Of a stretch of DNA of 64,000 bases, positions 22,901 to 34,361 are shown one piece after another. A model generated the notes under the pieces. The model was given only the letters and a program-made list of their open reading frames with translations. It had not been told where the DNA came from and made no database searches. Source of the DNA: Breviolum minutum Mf 1.05b.01 (Eukaryota; Sar; Dinophyceae; Suessiales; Symbiodiniaceae); contig DF239276.1 of assembly GCA_000507305.1 (NCBI GenBank), forward strand, positions 1 through 64,000. The letters are read 5' to 3'. The translations under genes were made by a program, and so were the position numbers. Position 1 is the stretch's first letter, and every line of letters begins with the position of its first letter.

Positions 22901-25900
22901 ATCATATCCTATATGCTCCATGTATGGGATATTGACCTACATTCCTATAGGTAAATATACCATACATGGATGGATGGTCTGGGTATCTGAATGTAACATG
23001 TGAGTCACTGAACTTGTAGATGGGTTGTCCTCACCTTTTGATGGAGAAAATTCCAATTGGATAAGAAGTGAACCAGTTGATATGGTAGGTTGACCACTTG
23101 AGACAATAAGCGTGCATAAATATGTATATATATATATACCTTATATGTGTAAATGACAAATACAATATAGTCCAAATAACTTATACACATAGTATATATT
23201 ATATATATATATAGATACTGCATTAAAAAAAAGGTGTATATATGTAAAAGAGCACTTTTAACCATGGCTTTTATCTATCCCACCTAATTCTCCGAAATTT
23301 CAACCATCAATCCGCTTCTCCCTTTCTACCTACACCCCCCCAAAAAACGCACCTGCGGATTGAAGGGCAAGAAGGTCGCCACCGGCACGGGCGATGAATC
23401 GGTAAACACCTGGACGAGGTAAGAAAATTCATGAGGGTTCCCTCAAGGCAGGCCCTCCAAGAAAACTTACTAGTTGCTTTACTAGTTGGTGGGTTCAACC
23501 CATCTGAAAAATATGAGTCAAATTGGATCATTTCCCCAGTTAGGGGTGAAAATAAAAAATGTTTGAATCCAACACCTAGTATATTATTGAACCTCCTTTA
23601 CCCTAAATTTAAGCCAAATGTAGGTACTGTAAACAATAGTTACATGGAACATGGGCCCCTATATGCTAGTTATAAATGGAGTTTCAATTTCAACCCCTGT
23701 CAATGGCCGGAAATAAATGGGTTTCACTGGGGTTATGTTTTTTTCCCGAAAATAAATGGTCTTTCGGTATTTCGGGCCCCTACTTTCAACTGGCTTTTTG
23801 GGACCCAATTTGTAGGAAATCTGATGGATTTTTTGGGGGAGGCTCCTCATTTTGAAAGACACCTTGGGGCCCATCTTTACGTAGACGGCCTCCGTTTGAA
23901 ACTGTCAAATTTCAGGTCTGCCTCCCGGCCTGGCCTGCTTTTTTCCAAGTTTTTTCGGGGCTCAAAAAACTCAGACCCGACTGGAGGATTCAGATATTGA
24001 AAAAAATATTCAAGGTGTACATAAATATAAATTGGGTGTGGCCCCTTCCCAGTAACAGTGACCTCCAGGATTATTCCATTTTTAGTAGGGAATCCCTATA
24101 AACCTTTATTTGCCACTGTTACTGGGAAGGGGCCACACCCAAAATATAAAATATATAAAGACCTACAATATATTTCAATTAGCTAGTTGGTGTTCGAGGC
24201 ACCTGTTCGAAGAAAATATGCTCGTCCAAATTAGATTGGATCACTTGCCCCAAGTACTGGTGAAAAACACCACCTAGACACCCAACAACAAAACACAACA
24301 CATAGGAATGGCATCATTTAGAATTACAAAAACAAATATCAATAGAACATCATAATACAATCATATATTGATATATAAATGTGTAAACAAATTTACAGTA
24401 GTTGTTGTTTCAAGTTCATTTCAATTCCTATGGCTACGACATGTGTTCTTATAACTCATGACGTTTAAAACTGTTTAACGTCGTTTCTTACCCTGTTGTT
24501 GTCCTCCCTGAAAATCCACAATCTGCCATCAACCTCCACCTGGGACGAAAGGCACCTTCAACATCTCTCCCGAGACGACATTCCAAAAGCGCACCGACTT
24601 GTCAATGGAGGTGGAAATCTGACGGAGTTCATCGACGGGACGGAGGATCGGATCATCCCGTGGATGTTTAGTAGCTAGAGACTACTTGTAGCTGGAAATT
24701 TCAAAAAAACAACCTTGGATCAAGATGTAGCTCCTATCAAGAATGGTGATTTTCCAGCTAGCCATGTTAGATTACTGGAGGGTAGGTGGTTAATAACCAT
24801 GGTTAGTAATTTTGTCCCCTATTTTCTGGGGTTGTGGGACCCCTTCCAAATGGCCGAACTTCTGGGCTTATAACTGGGGGTGATCCTAACTACTGTTTTG
24901 CATGTGGGACTCCCCAAGGTGCTCCCGAAGCATGCTTCAGGTGAATTTTCATGGGAATCCAAGGCCAATGCCAGGATTTCCCCACAAAATTGCCGCCCTT
25001 TTTAAAGGGAGTATAAACTACCAAACATTTGTTGATATAGTCCCTTAACAAGGCCATATATCTGGCGGGGACGGGGGGGTCCAATGATCTTTACTTGCAA
25101 CTTTCAAGGCAAATTGAATCTGCGAGCCAGCAAAAACGATTCAAGTATTCAAAGTTGGGCCCTGCGTAAACACTGGAAAACCAGCGGATAGTGAAGGTCA
25201 ACAAGGATCCCTTCACGAAAATGAATAAATCTGAACCCAACAAAAACAATTCAACTATTCCGATCAAGTGCAAATCATCTCTAGTTGGTGGTTGAAAACC
25301 CATCGAAAAATATGCTATAGTCAAATTAGATCATTTTCCCAAATAAGGGATGCAAAAAGATGATAAACGGAAAAAATCTTTGAAACCACCTCAACCCCAA
25401 CTGGGTTCCCCACCAATTGATCTTCCAAAAGGTTGAAGAAAACAGAGGTGATGGCTCTTGAATGTCCCACCAAACGTGATTGCACCTCGCGTGCAATCGA
25501 AAACGTGCGGTTCCCGCGCGATGACCGTCAAAGGAGGGCGGATTTTGAGTTATACGCTGAAAATGGGAGCTATCCTGATTAGACAGTGGGTACCGCAATA
25601 ATATACCAACTACAAACGCATTGTAGAAAGCAGCATGCAGCAATATGTAGGAAATAACTGCCAGACTACTCAAACTCTCTGCAAGGTAAGTAGATTTAAA
25701 TCTACTAAACCACCTTTTTCATCTGCAAGCGCATCACATGGTGAAGTTTCCCGTGGCTGGGATCCTGCCAGGTCACTTTTGAAGGATTCCAAGTAAATCA
25801 TATCAAAATCATACCAAATGAATTGACGTCTCATCATCTAGTCCCTCGAAATCTGGAAAAGTCACGCCACGTTTTTGGTTTGATTCGTTTCTATTGTTGT

Positions 25901-28294
25901 GTTGGTAGGGCGAAACAGAGTTCTACAATAACAATGGGTTCATACAGTAGTCAAGGGATCAATGAGATTCCTTTCGCGTTTCCCAAAAAAAGTCAGGATG
26001 TCAATAGCGGGTCAATGTTGAATGAACAAAAAGCTTTGTACAAGGTGCTATGTTTTGGTAAGTAAAGGATGCTAACGGTAACCCATGATGAAGGGAATCC
26101 CTATAAACAAACCTTCATTTGAAACGACATCGTGGGTAAGGGTTTCACATCCCAAGTGATATTGCAGATACTGATTTAGTTGGTTGCTTTGCCCTACCCA
26201 ATTGAAGACAGATCTGCACAAGTCAAGTTAGCTTAAGCATTCTCCTCATCCTAGCCATCAACTGTCAATTGATATCAATTACGTTTATATCATATGTCGT
26301 AAAGTAAGAGGAATTGAATATGTGCAGAGTCAAAACCCTTGAGGCATTGTTCGATTCAGGTGCTTGTGTAAAGATCTGTGTGCCAATATGATCAATATGT
26401 CTTCTTTTCAGAATCTTCACAACTGCTATGCTACTTCCACATAATGGATTTTTGCTTTGGGGCCTAGAATTCCAAAGCAGCAACCCATCATTGAATGAAA
26501 AATGTACAAAAAAAGGAAGCTGGGCCTGGCCTCATATTTAGAATAAGATTAAAATACTTTTGGGAAAGGCATTCGACTTCCTACGTCAAGCCCACATGGT
26601 TTTGATGTCTTTTTGTGTGCGGATCCACCCTGGAAATTTGACATCAAAATGATGGTCGGTAAAAGGGTATCTCCTTTCAAATATGGCTATTTAACAGACA
26701 TTTCATGGCATTTCAGATTTGTATGTTTGGGCTGAACAATGGGGAACAACTACCAGGGAAAACTAACCTAGCAGGCCGTTTGCACCCTAAAGGTTCCTTC
26801 CGAAAGAATCCCAAAGTCACACCTTTATATTAAACAACTCTGAAAAAATAGGCCCTGACCCGTGCTTACCCTCAAACAAAGCCTCGTAGAAATATGAAAA
26901 TGATGTTCCTATTTCCTATTCCAATCCAATAGGTGGCATTTTTACATATAAGCTAAGCTGATCTAAATAATAAATATGGGTAGATATCTCATACATGCGA
27001 TTCCCTATGAGAGTATGGGGGACACAGAACCAGTTTTCCTGTTGTTAAAACGGCAGGAAAAATGGGCCCTTTTCGGTAACAACATGGCATCGCTCCATTC
27101 TTTGAGGCTTCGGACTGCGATGTTGGAATGATCCGGAGGAGGAGCAGACTGAGTCGCCACGGTGGCGTTTTGCACGGCACGTGGGGGGACGGTTGGAATG
27201 ATAATCTACAAGAAATCATGGAAGTCTAAGGGGCCCAACCCACCCCAAATGCCATCCCCCCCCTTGAAATAAGGCCCTTATTAAGAAACTATGAACCACC
27301 ACTGTCCCCTTCATAAGGCGTTATTTACCGGCCTTGTGTGGCTTTGGGTGGGCCAATTAGATTCTAGTGAAGCAAACCTGGAAAGCCAAGATGGCAATAC
27401 AGTTGCCTTCCAACTTGAAGCCACCAACAAGTTAGATTGCCAGGTCCATACCAACAATTGCTAAGGGCTTACAGTAATGTGACTTAAAGAGCCATTGCCA
27501 GGCAATTACATGGTGAAATTTCAAGTCGAACCATATTAGAACATCTTGTTCCATATCTTCCAACAATCGATAGAGCACGTGCATGATTGAACATGTTTGA
27601 AACTTATAGACACAAGTTTAGATACAAGCCATGAATATCTACCGAAGAATCAGCAGGAACATGGCCGTAAAAATGGCTAGCGGCTACATAAATGATTCAA
27701 AATGTGTAGTAATAGTAGGCGTAGGTAAAACACATTCAATTAGAAAAAGAGTAATGTAATAGATACAAAATTTGCAGATGATTGCATCTTCCCTTGAAAG
27801 TAAGCCACCTCCAACGGCTTATTCAGAAACCTTCCGAAACATCACACCATTGCCCTCCTTGATCCGAACTTCCCCAAACTAAGCCCCCTCGCAGTGTCGC
27901 CCCGGAAATCTTCGTTGGCCAACATGGCAATCTCCATTTCTGTCCTGCAGCGTCCAACACAAAGTGGCAGTTTCCTTTTTCCGTCTTAATCATGGTGAAT
28001 CTACTAGTTTCAATTCGCACCCCTGAAAATTCAAGAGTCATGCATTGAACTCATAAGTGCTACTAGTACAAACGACCTTTTCCAAAGTATCGATGTTTGC
28101 TATCTGCATCAAAGAAAAAATAGCAAATTTCCAGCATATAAACATGGTCGTTCAAAAAAAAACACAAGCCACCGCCACGCAATGACATTTTTTCACATGT
28201 GCCCAACACCCATCTGTCACCATCATCCCCCGACCTATAGCAACGGTACACCACCACCGTGCCATCTTTCGAGGCAGTGACAAAGAGGATGTAC
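19998..28294 (-). CDS. WD40-repeat protein (WDR13-like), ten linked exons
   Basis: Exons in transcription order: 28294-28235, 27944-27848, 27205-27068, 25485-25414, 24618-24556, 23409-23353, 22265-22188, 21334-21281, 20700-20665 and 20052-19998. Every junction agrees in phase and most introns begin GT and end AG; 27068 and 19998 are followed by GC. The first exon carries ILFVTASKDGTVVVYRCY. Later ones carry LVGHSRAIT, TSIDKSVRFWNVVSGE, VPVATFLPFNPQ, AANSNAVLRLVNVQNG, VRTLKFDDTGMFLL and AGTKSGSIHVLE, which are typical WD40 blade strands with GH and W/Y-x-V ends. The order of blades resembles WDR13, a beta-propeller scaffold; the exact orthologue is not proven. About 236 codons are resolved. 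Both ends are missing: more N-terminal exons should lie above 28.3 kb and the last blades below 20.0 kb. Introns of 0.3-1.6 kb are filled with elements of families A, C, F and H. Confidence 0.8.
21058..21213. repeat. Perfect 78-bp tandem duplication
   Basis: 21058-21135 and 21136-21213 are identical. The unit starts ACCTGGAAATTCTGCTGGTA and ends ATCTCCAACTAGGGT, with AAAGCTTAAGTG inside. It lies in an intron of the WD40 gene. Confidence 0.95.
21521..21567. repeat. AT microsatellite
   Basis: TATATATA runs within the WD40 intron between the 22188 and 21334 exons. Confidence 0.7.
22386..22472. mobile_element. Family F element, copy F10
   Basis: TGGGACAATGGTACCTACAT at the left, TGTAGGGAAAGATACC inside and CCCATGGAATCTATGGGG at the right. 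Confidence 0.55.
22500..22593. mobile_element. Family C element, copy C2, 5' truncated
   Basis: CATCCACCAGTTGAGGGAAC to GATTTCTGAACCATCAACAG. The matching left arm is missing. Confidence 0.65.
22917..22976. mobile_element. Family F element, short copy F2
   Basis: CCATGTATGGGATATTGACC is mirrored by GGTAAATATACCATACATGG with almost no loop. Confidence 0.65.
23120..23215. repeat. AT microsatellite tracts
   Basis: Two ATATATAT runs at about 23125 and 23200, separated by non-repetitive sequence. Confidence 0.7.
23482..23579 (+). mobile_element. Family A element, copy A3
   Basis: CTAGTTGGTGGGTTCAACCC to GTTTGAATCCAACACCTAG. The middle is the family consensus. Confidence 0.8.
23580..24000. other. 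Intron stretch, possible long hairpin remnant
   Basis: A plus-strand frame is open here (RPTFNWLFGTQF and so on), but phrases such as AAATAAATGG and TTTCACTGGGGTTAT recur near 30560 and 49515, which marks it as repeat-derived, not coding. Confidence 0.4.
24032..24143. mobile_element. Family H MITE-like element, copy H1
   Basis: TTGGGTGTGGCCCCTTCCCA and TGGGAAGGGGCCACACCCAA are a perfect terminal inverted repeat, continuing into GTAACAGTG / CACTGTTAC. Interior GGGAATCCCTATAAACC. Confidence 0.9.
24183..24277 (+). mobile_element. Family A element, copy A4
   Basis: A diverged copy: CTAGTTGGTGTTCGAGGCAC to AAAAACACCACCTAG. Confidence 0.65.
24773..24895. mobile_element. Family D element, copy D3, ends lost
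   Basis: Reverse-type copy: GTGGTTAATAACCATGGTTA, GGTTGTGGGACCCCTTCCAA, then GCTTATAACTGGGGGTGATC. The outer GGATGATCC arms are missing. Confidence 0.6.
25281..25392 (+). mobile_element. Family A element, copy A5
   Basis: CTAGTTGGTGGTTGAAAACC to CTTTGAAACCACCTC. Its right end is about 21 bp from the WD40 exon 25485-25414. Confidence 0.7.
25640..26985. other. Long WD40 intron, no element recognised
   Basis: Part of the 1.6-kb intron between the exons at 27068 and 25485. I see no intact hairpin family and no exon. Confidence 0.4.
27231..27355. mobile_element. Diverged family J-like element
   Basis: GGGGCCCAACCCACCCCAAA is mirrored by TTTGGGTGGGCCAATTAG. Interior GAAATAAGGCCCTTATTAAG resembles J2. 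Confidence 0.5.
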
Positions 28295-28324
28295 CTCTTT
28301 GTACCAAAAACAAAACTCAATGAA

Positions 28325-28467
28325 TGTTTCTGGTTCCCCTAAAAGGTGGTAGGTAGCATATAGCCCCCCAGAAGGCAATATATGAGTGGTATATAAGTGG
28401 TATATACTGCCAATTGGGGGATTATATGCCATCTACCACCTTTTAGGGGAACCAGAAGCAACCATTG
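28325..28467. mobile_element. Family K long hairpin, copy K1
   Basis: GGTTCCCCTAAAAGGTGGTA continuing into GGTAGCATATAGCCCCCCAG is mirrored on the right by ATGCCATCTACCACCTTTTA and GGGGAACC. It lies 31 bp upstream of the first resolved WD40 exon. Confidence 0.85.
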
Positions 28468-29080
28468 AAAAACGGAGCCAGGTAGCCCAAAAAACCAATG
28501 GAATCCAATGGAGCCAGTTTCATTATAATCCCCAATATAGCCTGGGGCGTTTTTTATCCCCGAAATTAACCCAACCAACCAGATTTTTTTTTCGTTGTTC
28601 CTTTTTTTTTCGAAGAATCAGTGGGGTATGAAATGGTATAAATGGCCTTTATGGCCTTTTCTCTGTTAAAGCCCTTTTCGTTGTTGCATGCAAATCTGTT
28701 GGGGGAGAGGTAGATAAGTTGAAGGATCATATGTGAACCCCAAGGGGCGACCAACTGGGGTTTCCTTCACATCAAGGTTTCAACAAGATGCCGTGAATTT
28801 CGAAAATTCACCCCCCCCCCCCTGTTTAGTGTCCTGGTGAGGAATTAAATTTCATCGACAGATTTTGTTGGCATGAAAAAACAACAACAGTACCAAAAGA
28901 CTTCAAAAAATTGTGTAAAAGAATAGCTTGACCAATCTTGATCATGTGGATGTGCCCAAATAAAAAAACAACAAAATGCCCGTTGTCACAGCTTGTTGTG
29001 TCGTCCTATCTCCCAGGTATTCCCAGGTGAAATTCTTTCAACTTTTCCCACTCATTGAGCAGCATTCTCCCGAAGTCAGA
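28468..29080. other. Non-coding stretch with C10 homopolymer
   Basis: Contains a C homopolymer near 28810 and A-rich runs. No exon or element supported. Confidence 0.4.
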
Positions 29081-29225
29081 GTGTTCCATGCGGTGCCAAA
29101 AAGGGAGTGCCCTTGTCGCGTTTAACACGTTCAATGCACGTGTCCAAAGACAGCTTCACGAATAGAATGAACTAAATCAACATCTTCAAACTTTTGCTCC
29201 AGTTGTAGGAGGAACTTCGAAAAAA
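29080..29225 (-). CDS. Candidate minus-strand exon, frame ambiguous
   Basis: Two frames read protein-like next to each other: LEQKFEDVDLVHSIREAVFG (right part) and FWHRMEHSDFGRMLLNEWEK (left part), with LSLDTCIERVKRDKGTP in the third frame. A GC donor after GGACACGT would give the phase needed to enter the WD40 exon at 28294. A frameshift or pseudo-exon is possible. Confidence 0.35.
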
Positions 29226-29488
29226 AAATACCATGAAACAAAACCAAAGGACCACGGGTTCCCTCCCTCATTGGTTGCAAAACTCACACGACAAGTGATA
29301 TATAAGTTCTACTCGGCGCCACGGTGGATGGAGATTTTTGAACCCAGAAATCCCAAAAAGTCGGCCTTTTGGGATGACTGGATCGAAGATCGAAAAAATC
29401 GCGGGCATCCGGTGGGTTGATGTGGGTCCCAAGGTGTTTTTTTCTTTTTGGCCTTGCTAGGGACTCCCTTCAACTAACATATACTACA

Positions 29489-29595
29489 TACCCTCCCTAT
29501 AAAACTAACATAGCCCCTGAAAATGATGGTTTCCAATAGGAATCTCCTTTTCCAGGGGTCCATTTTCAGAGGCTATGTTAGTTTCAGGGAGGGTA
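29489..29595. mobile_element. Family B MITE-like element, copy B1
   Basis: This copy defines the family. TACCCTCCCTATAAAACTAA is mirrored by TTAGTTTCAGGGAGGGTA, with the inner arms ACATAGCCCCTGAAAATG / CATTTTCAGAGGCTATGT and the core TTTCCAATAGGAA. TA at both outer ends fits a TA target site. Confidence 0.9.
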
Positions 29596-29819
29596 AATAG
29601 CCATGTTGTACCCGAAAACGCATGGGTTTTTGCCAAAGTGCTAAAAGTTCAGTTGGAAAAAAAATGTGCGAAGGAAGCAAGTTCAACTGAATTTTCAGAC
29701 AATCAGCAAACCTTTAGGCACCTACAATGAATATGTTGGGCTCCTGCCCAAAACCTGGTTCGTGCATTGCAAGGGCACAACCACAAGGTTAGTAAAATAA
29801 AACACCCCTTCCAAGTTGA

Positions 29820-29912
29820 ACCCATAGAATCCATGGGACTGGTATATTTACCTACATTTACCATAAAAATAAACCAAGTGCAGGTAAATATACCATACAT
29901 GGATGGTATGGG
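29820..29912. mobile_element. Family F element, copy F3
   Basis: CCCATAGAATCCATGG...GGTATATTTACC mirrored by GGTAAATATACC...ATGGATGGTATGGG. Confidence 0.75.
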
Positions 29913-31690
29913 TAAGGGAGGGAAACCATTAAAATCAAACACCATGTCCAAAGTGACACAGAAAAGCTCACTTAAAAAGAGTGCAAGAACAGACTCGGGT
30001 TCTCGAAATTATTTGCAACTATTGAATACTATGATGCGGTGTATAGATTTGAAGATATCAATTAGATCACCTAAATACCTACAGTGTGCACATCTATACA
30101 ACAAATCAACTAGATGTACAAGTTGAAAGAATGTAACTATACGCAAGAGTACCACAGTATAACCTCCAAAACTGTTCGAAAAATTACGGCAACAAATTCG
30201 ATTGGCCACTCTTGGAAGCTCCTTTGTCTAGCTAAGGTTTTTCGCAGAGGTTGTGTGAACAAAACCCTGCTTGCTTGATACAAGGGATTATACTACCCAG
30301 TTACATGCGGATCACAATAAATATAATAAACCCAACATAAGGATTACATAATGGATTACTATTAAGCAAGGCAGATTTCATGGAACTTCAGGGTTTTGAA
30401 CACTCACCTGTCACCTAAGGTCCCTCAGGGCCTTGAAGACTGTAGCTTTGAATGATTTAAAGTAGCTAAGTCCAACTGATCATCCTACGATGGGCGAAAA
30501 CGCTTGCTGCAAGATGCTCCCCTAGTTATAAAATGAAGTCAAAACTAGCCCGTGAATGGCCGAAAATAAATGGCTAACTAGAGTTATAACTAGAGATGTT
30601 ATAATACATGGAGTTATAACCCCTATAAATGGACTTCCAACCTGATAACTGGAGTTATTTTGGGCCCCTACTTAGAACTGGAATTTTTGGGCCCAGCTCG
30701 CCCCCTGAAATCCATGGTGTCAAAGTGCTAGACTTTGGAGGCTTGTAGAGGGTATATATAGTTCTATTGTCATATGCTTCATGGGACGAACGGAATATTT
30801 ACCTACAGTTTTTCGTTGATTTTTATGGAATTTTATAAATAAACAATTCCAGGTTCATTAGGAGCATATTGGGATTCATACCCCTGGATATGGGATTCAT
30901 ACCCCTGGGATATTTTTGGAAGTTGCAACTCCTGAATATTCTTCATAGCCTCCCTGGAAGAGGTCGACGATTTTCCCAACTTCCTTAGGTGGGATATGAA
31001 CTCATAACTAATTCCATCAGGTGCTATTCATCGTGGACACCCCAAAAAAAAATCACAAAATATCAAGGTTAAGAGCAAAAAGGGGTCACACCAGAATGGT
31101 CTATAGATTCCTTCTTAGTGACTTTTAATTGAAGTTGCAGCACTTTTTGTGAAGTTGCAGCTACCTAGGCCCTCCAAGGGTGTCAAATTTCAGCCGTAGG
31201 TCTGTTTTTAGTGGTTAAGGGGCTCTAAATTTCAGAACCTTGGAGGATTCAGCTAAAGAAGTATATCAAAACACCACATGATCTTCGCAAATCTCGCAGC
31301 TGCCGAGTTGGACTGCCTACAGGCAAAGTCGCAGGGCTCCCGTCCATCTCTTCCCATGGTAAGATCATAGAAATCGAGCTTTAAACCAGTGACCCGGTGA
31401 TCATTTAAGAATTTATCAAATATTATTAAGCTTCCTCCCCCCCCAAAAAAAAAAGGTTTCCAGTCCCTTGATGCGGAAATTATTTACCACTTGCAGGTTG
31501 GAAAAATAATTCCAGCGATCGAACTTGTACCTTTTTGAGGGCTGTGATTGGGTTTATCCCCTTTCCCAATTTAATAGTCACCACCAGGATGACATTTTTC
31601 ATCTTTTAGGATCAGGCATGCCAACCTAAACCTTGATTGATTTGCCACTATTACTGCATACCTTCGGGGCCAGGCCCCAAGGAACCAACG
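29913..31690. other. Stretch with repeat debris and one ambiguous exon
   Basis: Repeat fragments near 30540-30720 (AAATAAATGG, GGGCCCCTACTTAGAACTGG) resemble 23640-23820. About 30945-31006 resembles a broken family I copy. 31298-31361 is a GC-rich island with AG and GTAAG borders on the plus strand but also a readable minus frame, so strand is undecided. Confidence 0.35.
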
Positions 31691-31699
31691 CTAACGATA

Positions 31700-31810
31700 C
31701 TAGTTGGTGGTTGTTTCAACCCATTTGAAAAAAATATGCTCGTCAAGTTGGATCATCTCCCCAGGTACCAGTAGGGATGAAAATAAAAAAATATCTGAAA
31801 CCACCAACCA
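31700..31810 (+). mobile_element. Family A element, copy A6
   Basis: CTAGTTGGTGGTTGTTTCAA to ATCTGAAACCACCAACCA. Confidence 0.75.
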
Positions 31811-31839
31811 TTTAAAAGGGTCACGTAACCATCCCAAAA

Positions 31840-31893
31840 AGGGCACTCCCCAGGTAGGAGTAAAGATAAAAAATAATTTAAAACCACCACCGA
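31840..31893 (+). mobile_element. Family A element, right half (copy A7)
   Basis: ACTCCCCAGGTAGGAGTAAA to AAAACCACCACCGAG. The left half is absent; it sits 30 bp from A6. Confidence 0.6.
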
Positions 31894-31932
31894 GTATATA
31901 ACTATACCAATTGAAGTCAAAACTTGCTACAC

Positions 31933-32140
31933 CGGGAACGGCCCCTGAGTCGTTGCCAATCTCAACAACACCTTCGACGCCCGGCTGCTCCCGAACGGGT
32001 CCCTCCATGGTCCGAGTCTCCCCGTTGACGGGTTTCAACTTTGCAGCCGAAAAAAAACCGTCGAGTAACGGTGTTGTTGCCGTTATTATGCCGTTATTTT
32101 CGAAACCGGCGGAACCATTTTGGCCTTTTTTTTTGTTTGG
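31933..32140 (-). CDS. Candidate minus-strand exon, 208 bp
   Basis: One minus frame stays open: TPLLDGFFSAAKLKPVNGET, MEGPVREQPGVEGVVEIGND. The acceptor reads TTTCAG and the donor GTGTAG. The plus strand is also open over most of it, so coding strand is inferred from its neighbours. No family recognised. Confidence 0.4.
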
Positions 32141-32618
32141 CTGAAATCGTGACTTTCGAGATGTCAATGAGTCAAAATCATCAGTGCATTTAGTGGATCA
32201 AATGGTATGATCATAAATAATCATTTGTGAAGAGGAAGAAACAAACGATCCTACTGGAGTTCTCTTGTGCTAGCTATATTTGATTAGTAGCATATTAGTA
32301 GCTAATTTGATGCTAATTTGCAATTACGATGTGCATCTATACATGTGTTCTCTATATTCACAATCTCTGCTACGGCAAAAATTTGGATCTTCCGTTCTGT
32401 CATTGCCAACAAGTTTTGCTGAAAATCGTCTCAAGTTCTTGACATCTTCCAAGGCACCAAGTTTTTTTTTGGGGGGGGGGTAGTGTTCAAAGACTACCCG
32501 GGTTTTTTAGGCAGCTGACCGGCCAGCCGCTTCTCTGGGCAGTTGTGGCAGCCGGGCACCGCCTTTTTTCAAATTCAACTATTTCAATCGTCCTGCAGCT
32601 GTAAGCCTTAGTTTCTGC

Positions 32619-32774
32619 TTGGAGGATCATCCCAGGATGGACGTAAAGTGGTCAACAACCATGCTTAGTTTTCGTCCACCCAACTGAGGTTGTGGGACCC
32701 CTTGACAAATGGTCGAACTTCATGGCTTATAAATGGTGGTTACTAACTACTTACTGACTGGGATGATCTTCCCA
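32619..32774. mobile_element. Family D element, copy D4
   Basis: TTGGAGGATCATCCCAGGAT and CTGGGATGATCTTCCCAG at the ends. Interior in the reverse order to D1, with GGTTGTGGGACCCCTTGACA. Confidence 0.8.
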
Positions 32775-33092
32775 GTTGGAAAAATCGAGCGTTCAGTGGC
32801 TAACATGGAAAATCATGAACCTTCATTCTTGAAAAACATCCTGGATGGGATGAGAGGATTACGAAACTTCAAATGCTGGAGGGAAAAGAAACAAAATACT
32901 CACGCTGCTCTTGGGATTGAAAAAAACAGCTAACCCCCTCCTTGTGTGGGTCCATTGGGTGTCGACTGGTGTCACTCACCTACTTAGAAGTGACCATAGC
33001 AAACATGTTTAGCTATTAAGTTGCAATGTTCAGTTCCAAAAACCTGTGAGGAGCAAAAGTTGGCTTCGGCTGATATCACACAATAATTTTGC

Positions 33093-33199
33093 CAGTTGGT
33101 GGTTTCAATCCATTTGAACAAATATTATTAGTCAAATTACATCATTTCCCCTAGTTGGGGTGAAAATAGAATATATCATATATTTGAACCACCACCCAG
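33093..33199 (+). mobile_element. Family A element, copy A8
   Basis: CCAGTTGGTGGTTTCAATCC to TTTGAACCACCACCCAG. CCAG replaces CTAG at both ends. Confidence 0.75.
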
Positions 33200-33659
33200 T
33201 TTGGGTATAGCAAATGAACCCTTCCCATTTTTGGTTGTTCTTCACGGCCCCCGAGCAACAATTCCACCACTGTGCCAAATTTCTGCGACCTTCCTGGCAG
33301 TAAACCAAGGGTGACACGGGGGGGTACGTAGGTGTCAAAGGATTTTTTTTTGGCGCAATCCTGGTACGGTTCACATGAAACACATGCTGAATTTTAAGAT
33401 TTTCAAATGGAAATTCACAATTCGTTGATTGTGGTTCACATGAATTAGGGTATATGCTTTCCCCATTTTTTTTGTTTGGAAAAGAATCAGCCATTTCGAA
33501 GGAAAAAGAATCCTTTTGGGGGGTGGGTGGGGTGTTTTTGGTCCCCGTAAAAAGCTAGCCATTCAATTCACTGAGACCTTAAAAGGCAGGGTAGTTTTCC
33601 CCAGTTCCTAAGGCACCAAAACCTCCTTAAACACCACCGAAACCTCCTGAATATGTATG

Positions 33660-33771
33660 GTTAGTTCTCTCCCTGAAAACTAACATGACTAACTGGAACA
33701 TCACCATTTCCAATAGGAAATGCATCTTCATTCATGGTGGATGTTCCATTGTCATGTTAGTTTTGGGGGGA
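33660..33771. mobile_element. Family B element, copy B2
   Basis: TTAGTTCTCTCCCTGAAAAC and GTCATGTTAGTTTTGGGGGG at the ends. Inner arms TGGAACATCACCATTTCC / GGTGGATGTTCCA. Confidence 0.7.
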
Positions 33772-33786
33772 TCCTCCCAAGTACCG

Positions 33787-33900
33787 GTACTCTCCCTGAA
33801 ACTAACAGGCATAGCCACTGAAAATGGAGGCCCACTCGAAAAGGAGATTCATATTGGAAACCACTATTCCTAGGGACTATGTTAGTTTTAGGGAGTGTAC
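33787..33900. mobile_element. Family B element, copy B3
   Basis: GTACTCTCCCTGAAACTAAC mirrored by GTTAGTTTTAGGGAGTGTAC. Core in the reverse order to B1 (ATTGGAAACCA). It lies 15 bp from B2. Confidence 0.8.
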
Positions 33901-34228
33901 TTGTATGGAATCAAGCTTGATGACATGCAAATGCATGGTAAATTTTGAAAGAATCTCCGCATAGTTTATTGCATTTTTTGGGTTGCTGTCATCGCATGAC
34001 TGCTTACCCTTCCTTCCATAATCATGGTTCAGTGAAAAATTGGTGTTTCTCCAATAGTAGTTTCCTTTCATTTGGTGTTATTTTCCACTTCCATCATTAT
34101 GGGAGAAAGGGTACCCTGCATCCCACCGGCATTTCGGAAACTCGTCTTCCCAACTGCCCTTTGTTTTAGGATATGTTACTTCCCGGGAGGAAACAGAATT
34201 AACAAGTATTATCAACTACCATCATTAA

Positions 34229-34327
34229 CTAGTTGGTGGTTTCAACCCGTTTGGAAAAATATTAGTCAAATTGGATCATCTCCCCAGGTAGGGGTGAACA
34301 TAAAAAATATTTGAAACCAACACCTAG
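34229..34327 (+). mobile_element. Family A element, copy A9
   Basis: CTAGTTGGTGGTTTCAACCC to TTTGAAACCAACACCTAG. Right end 34 bp from the exon at 34362. Confidence 0.8.
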
Positions 34328-34361
34328 TTAAGTAATATTTCAGAGCTAAAAAAATCCTCAC

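Noticed and set aside
29750-29792. Plus-strand WD40-like LVRALQGHNHK before GTTAGT
   Set aside because: Only 11 residues, an upstream stop in frame, and no second plus-strand blade nearby.
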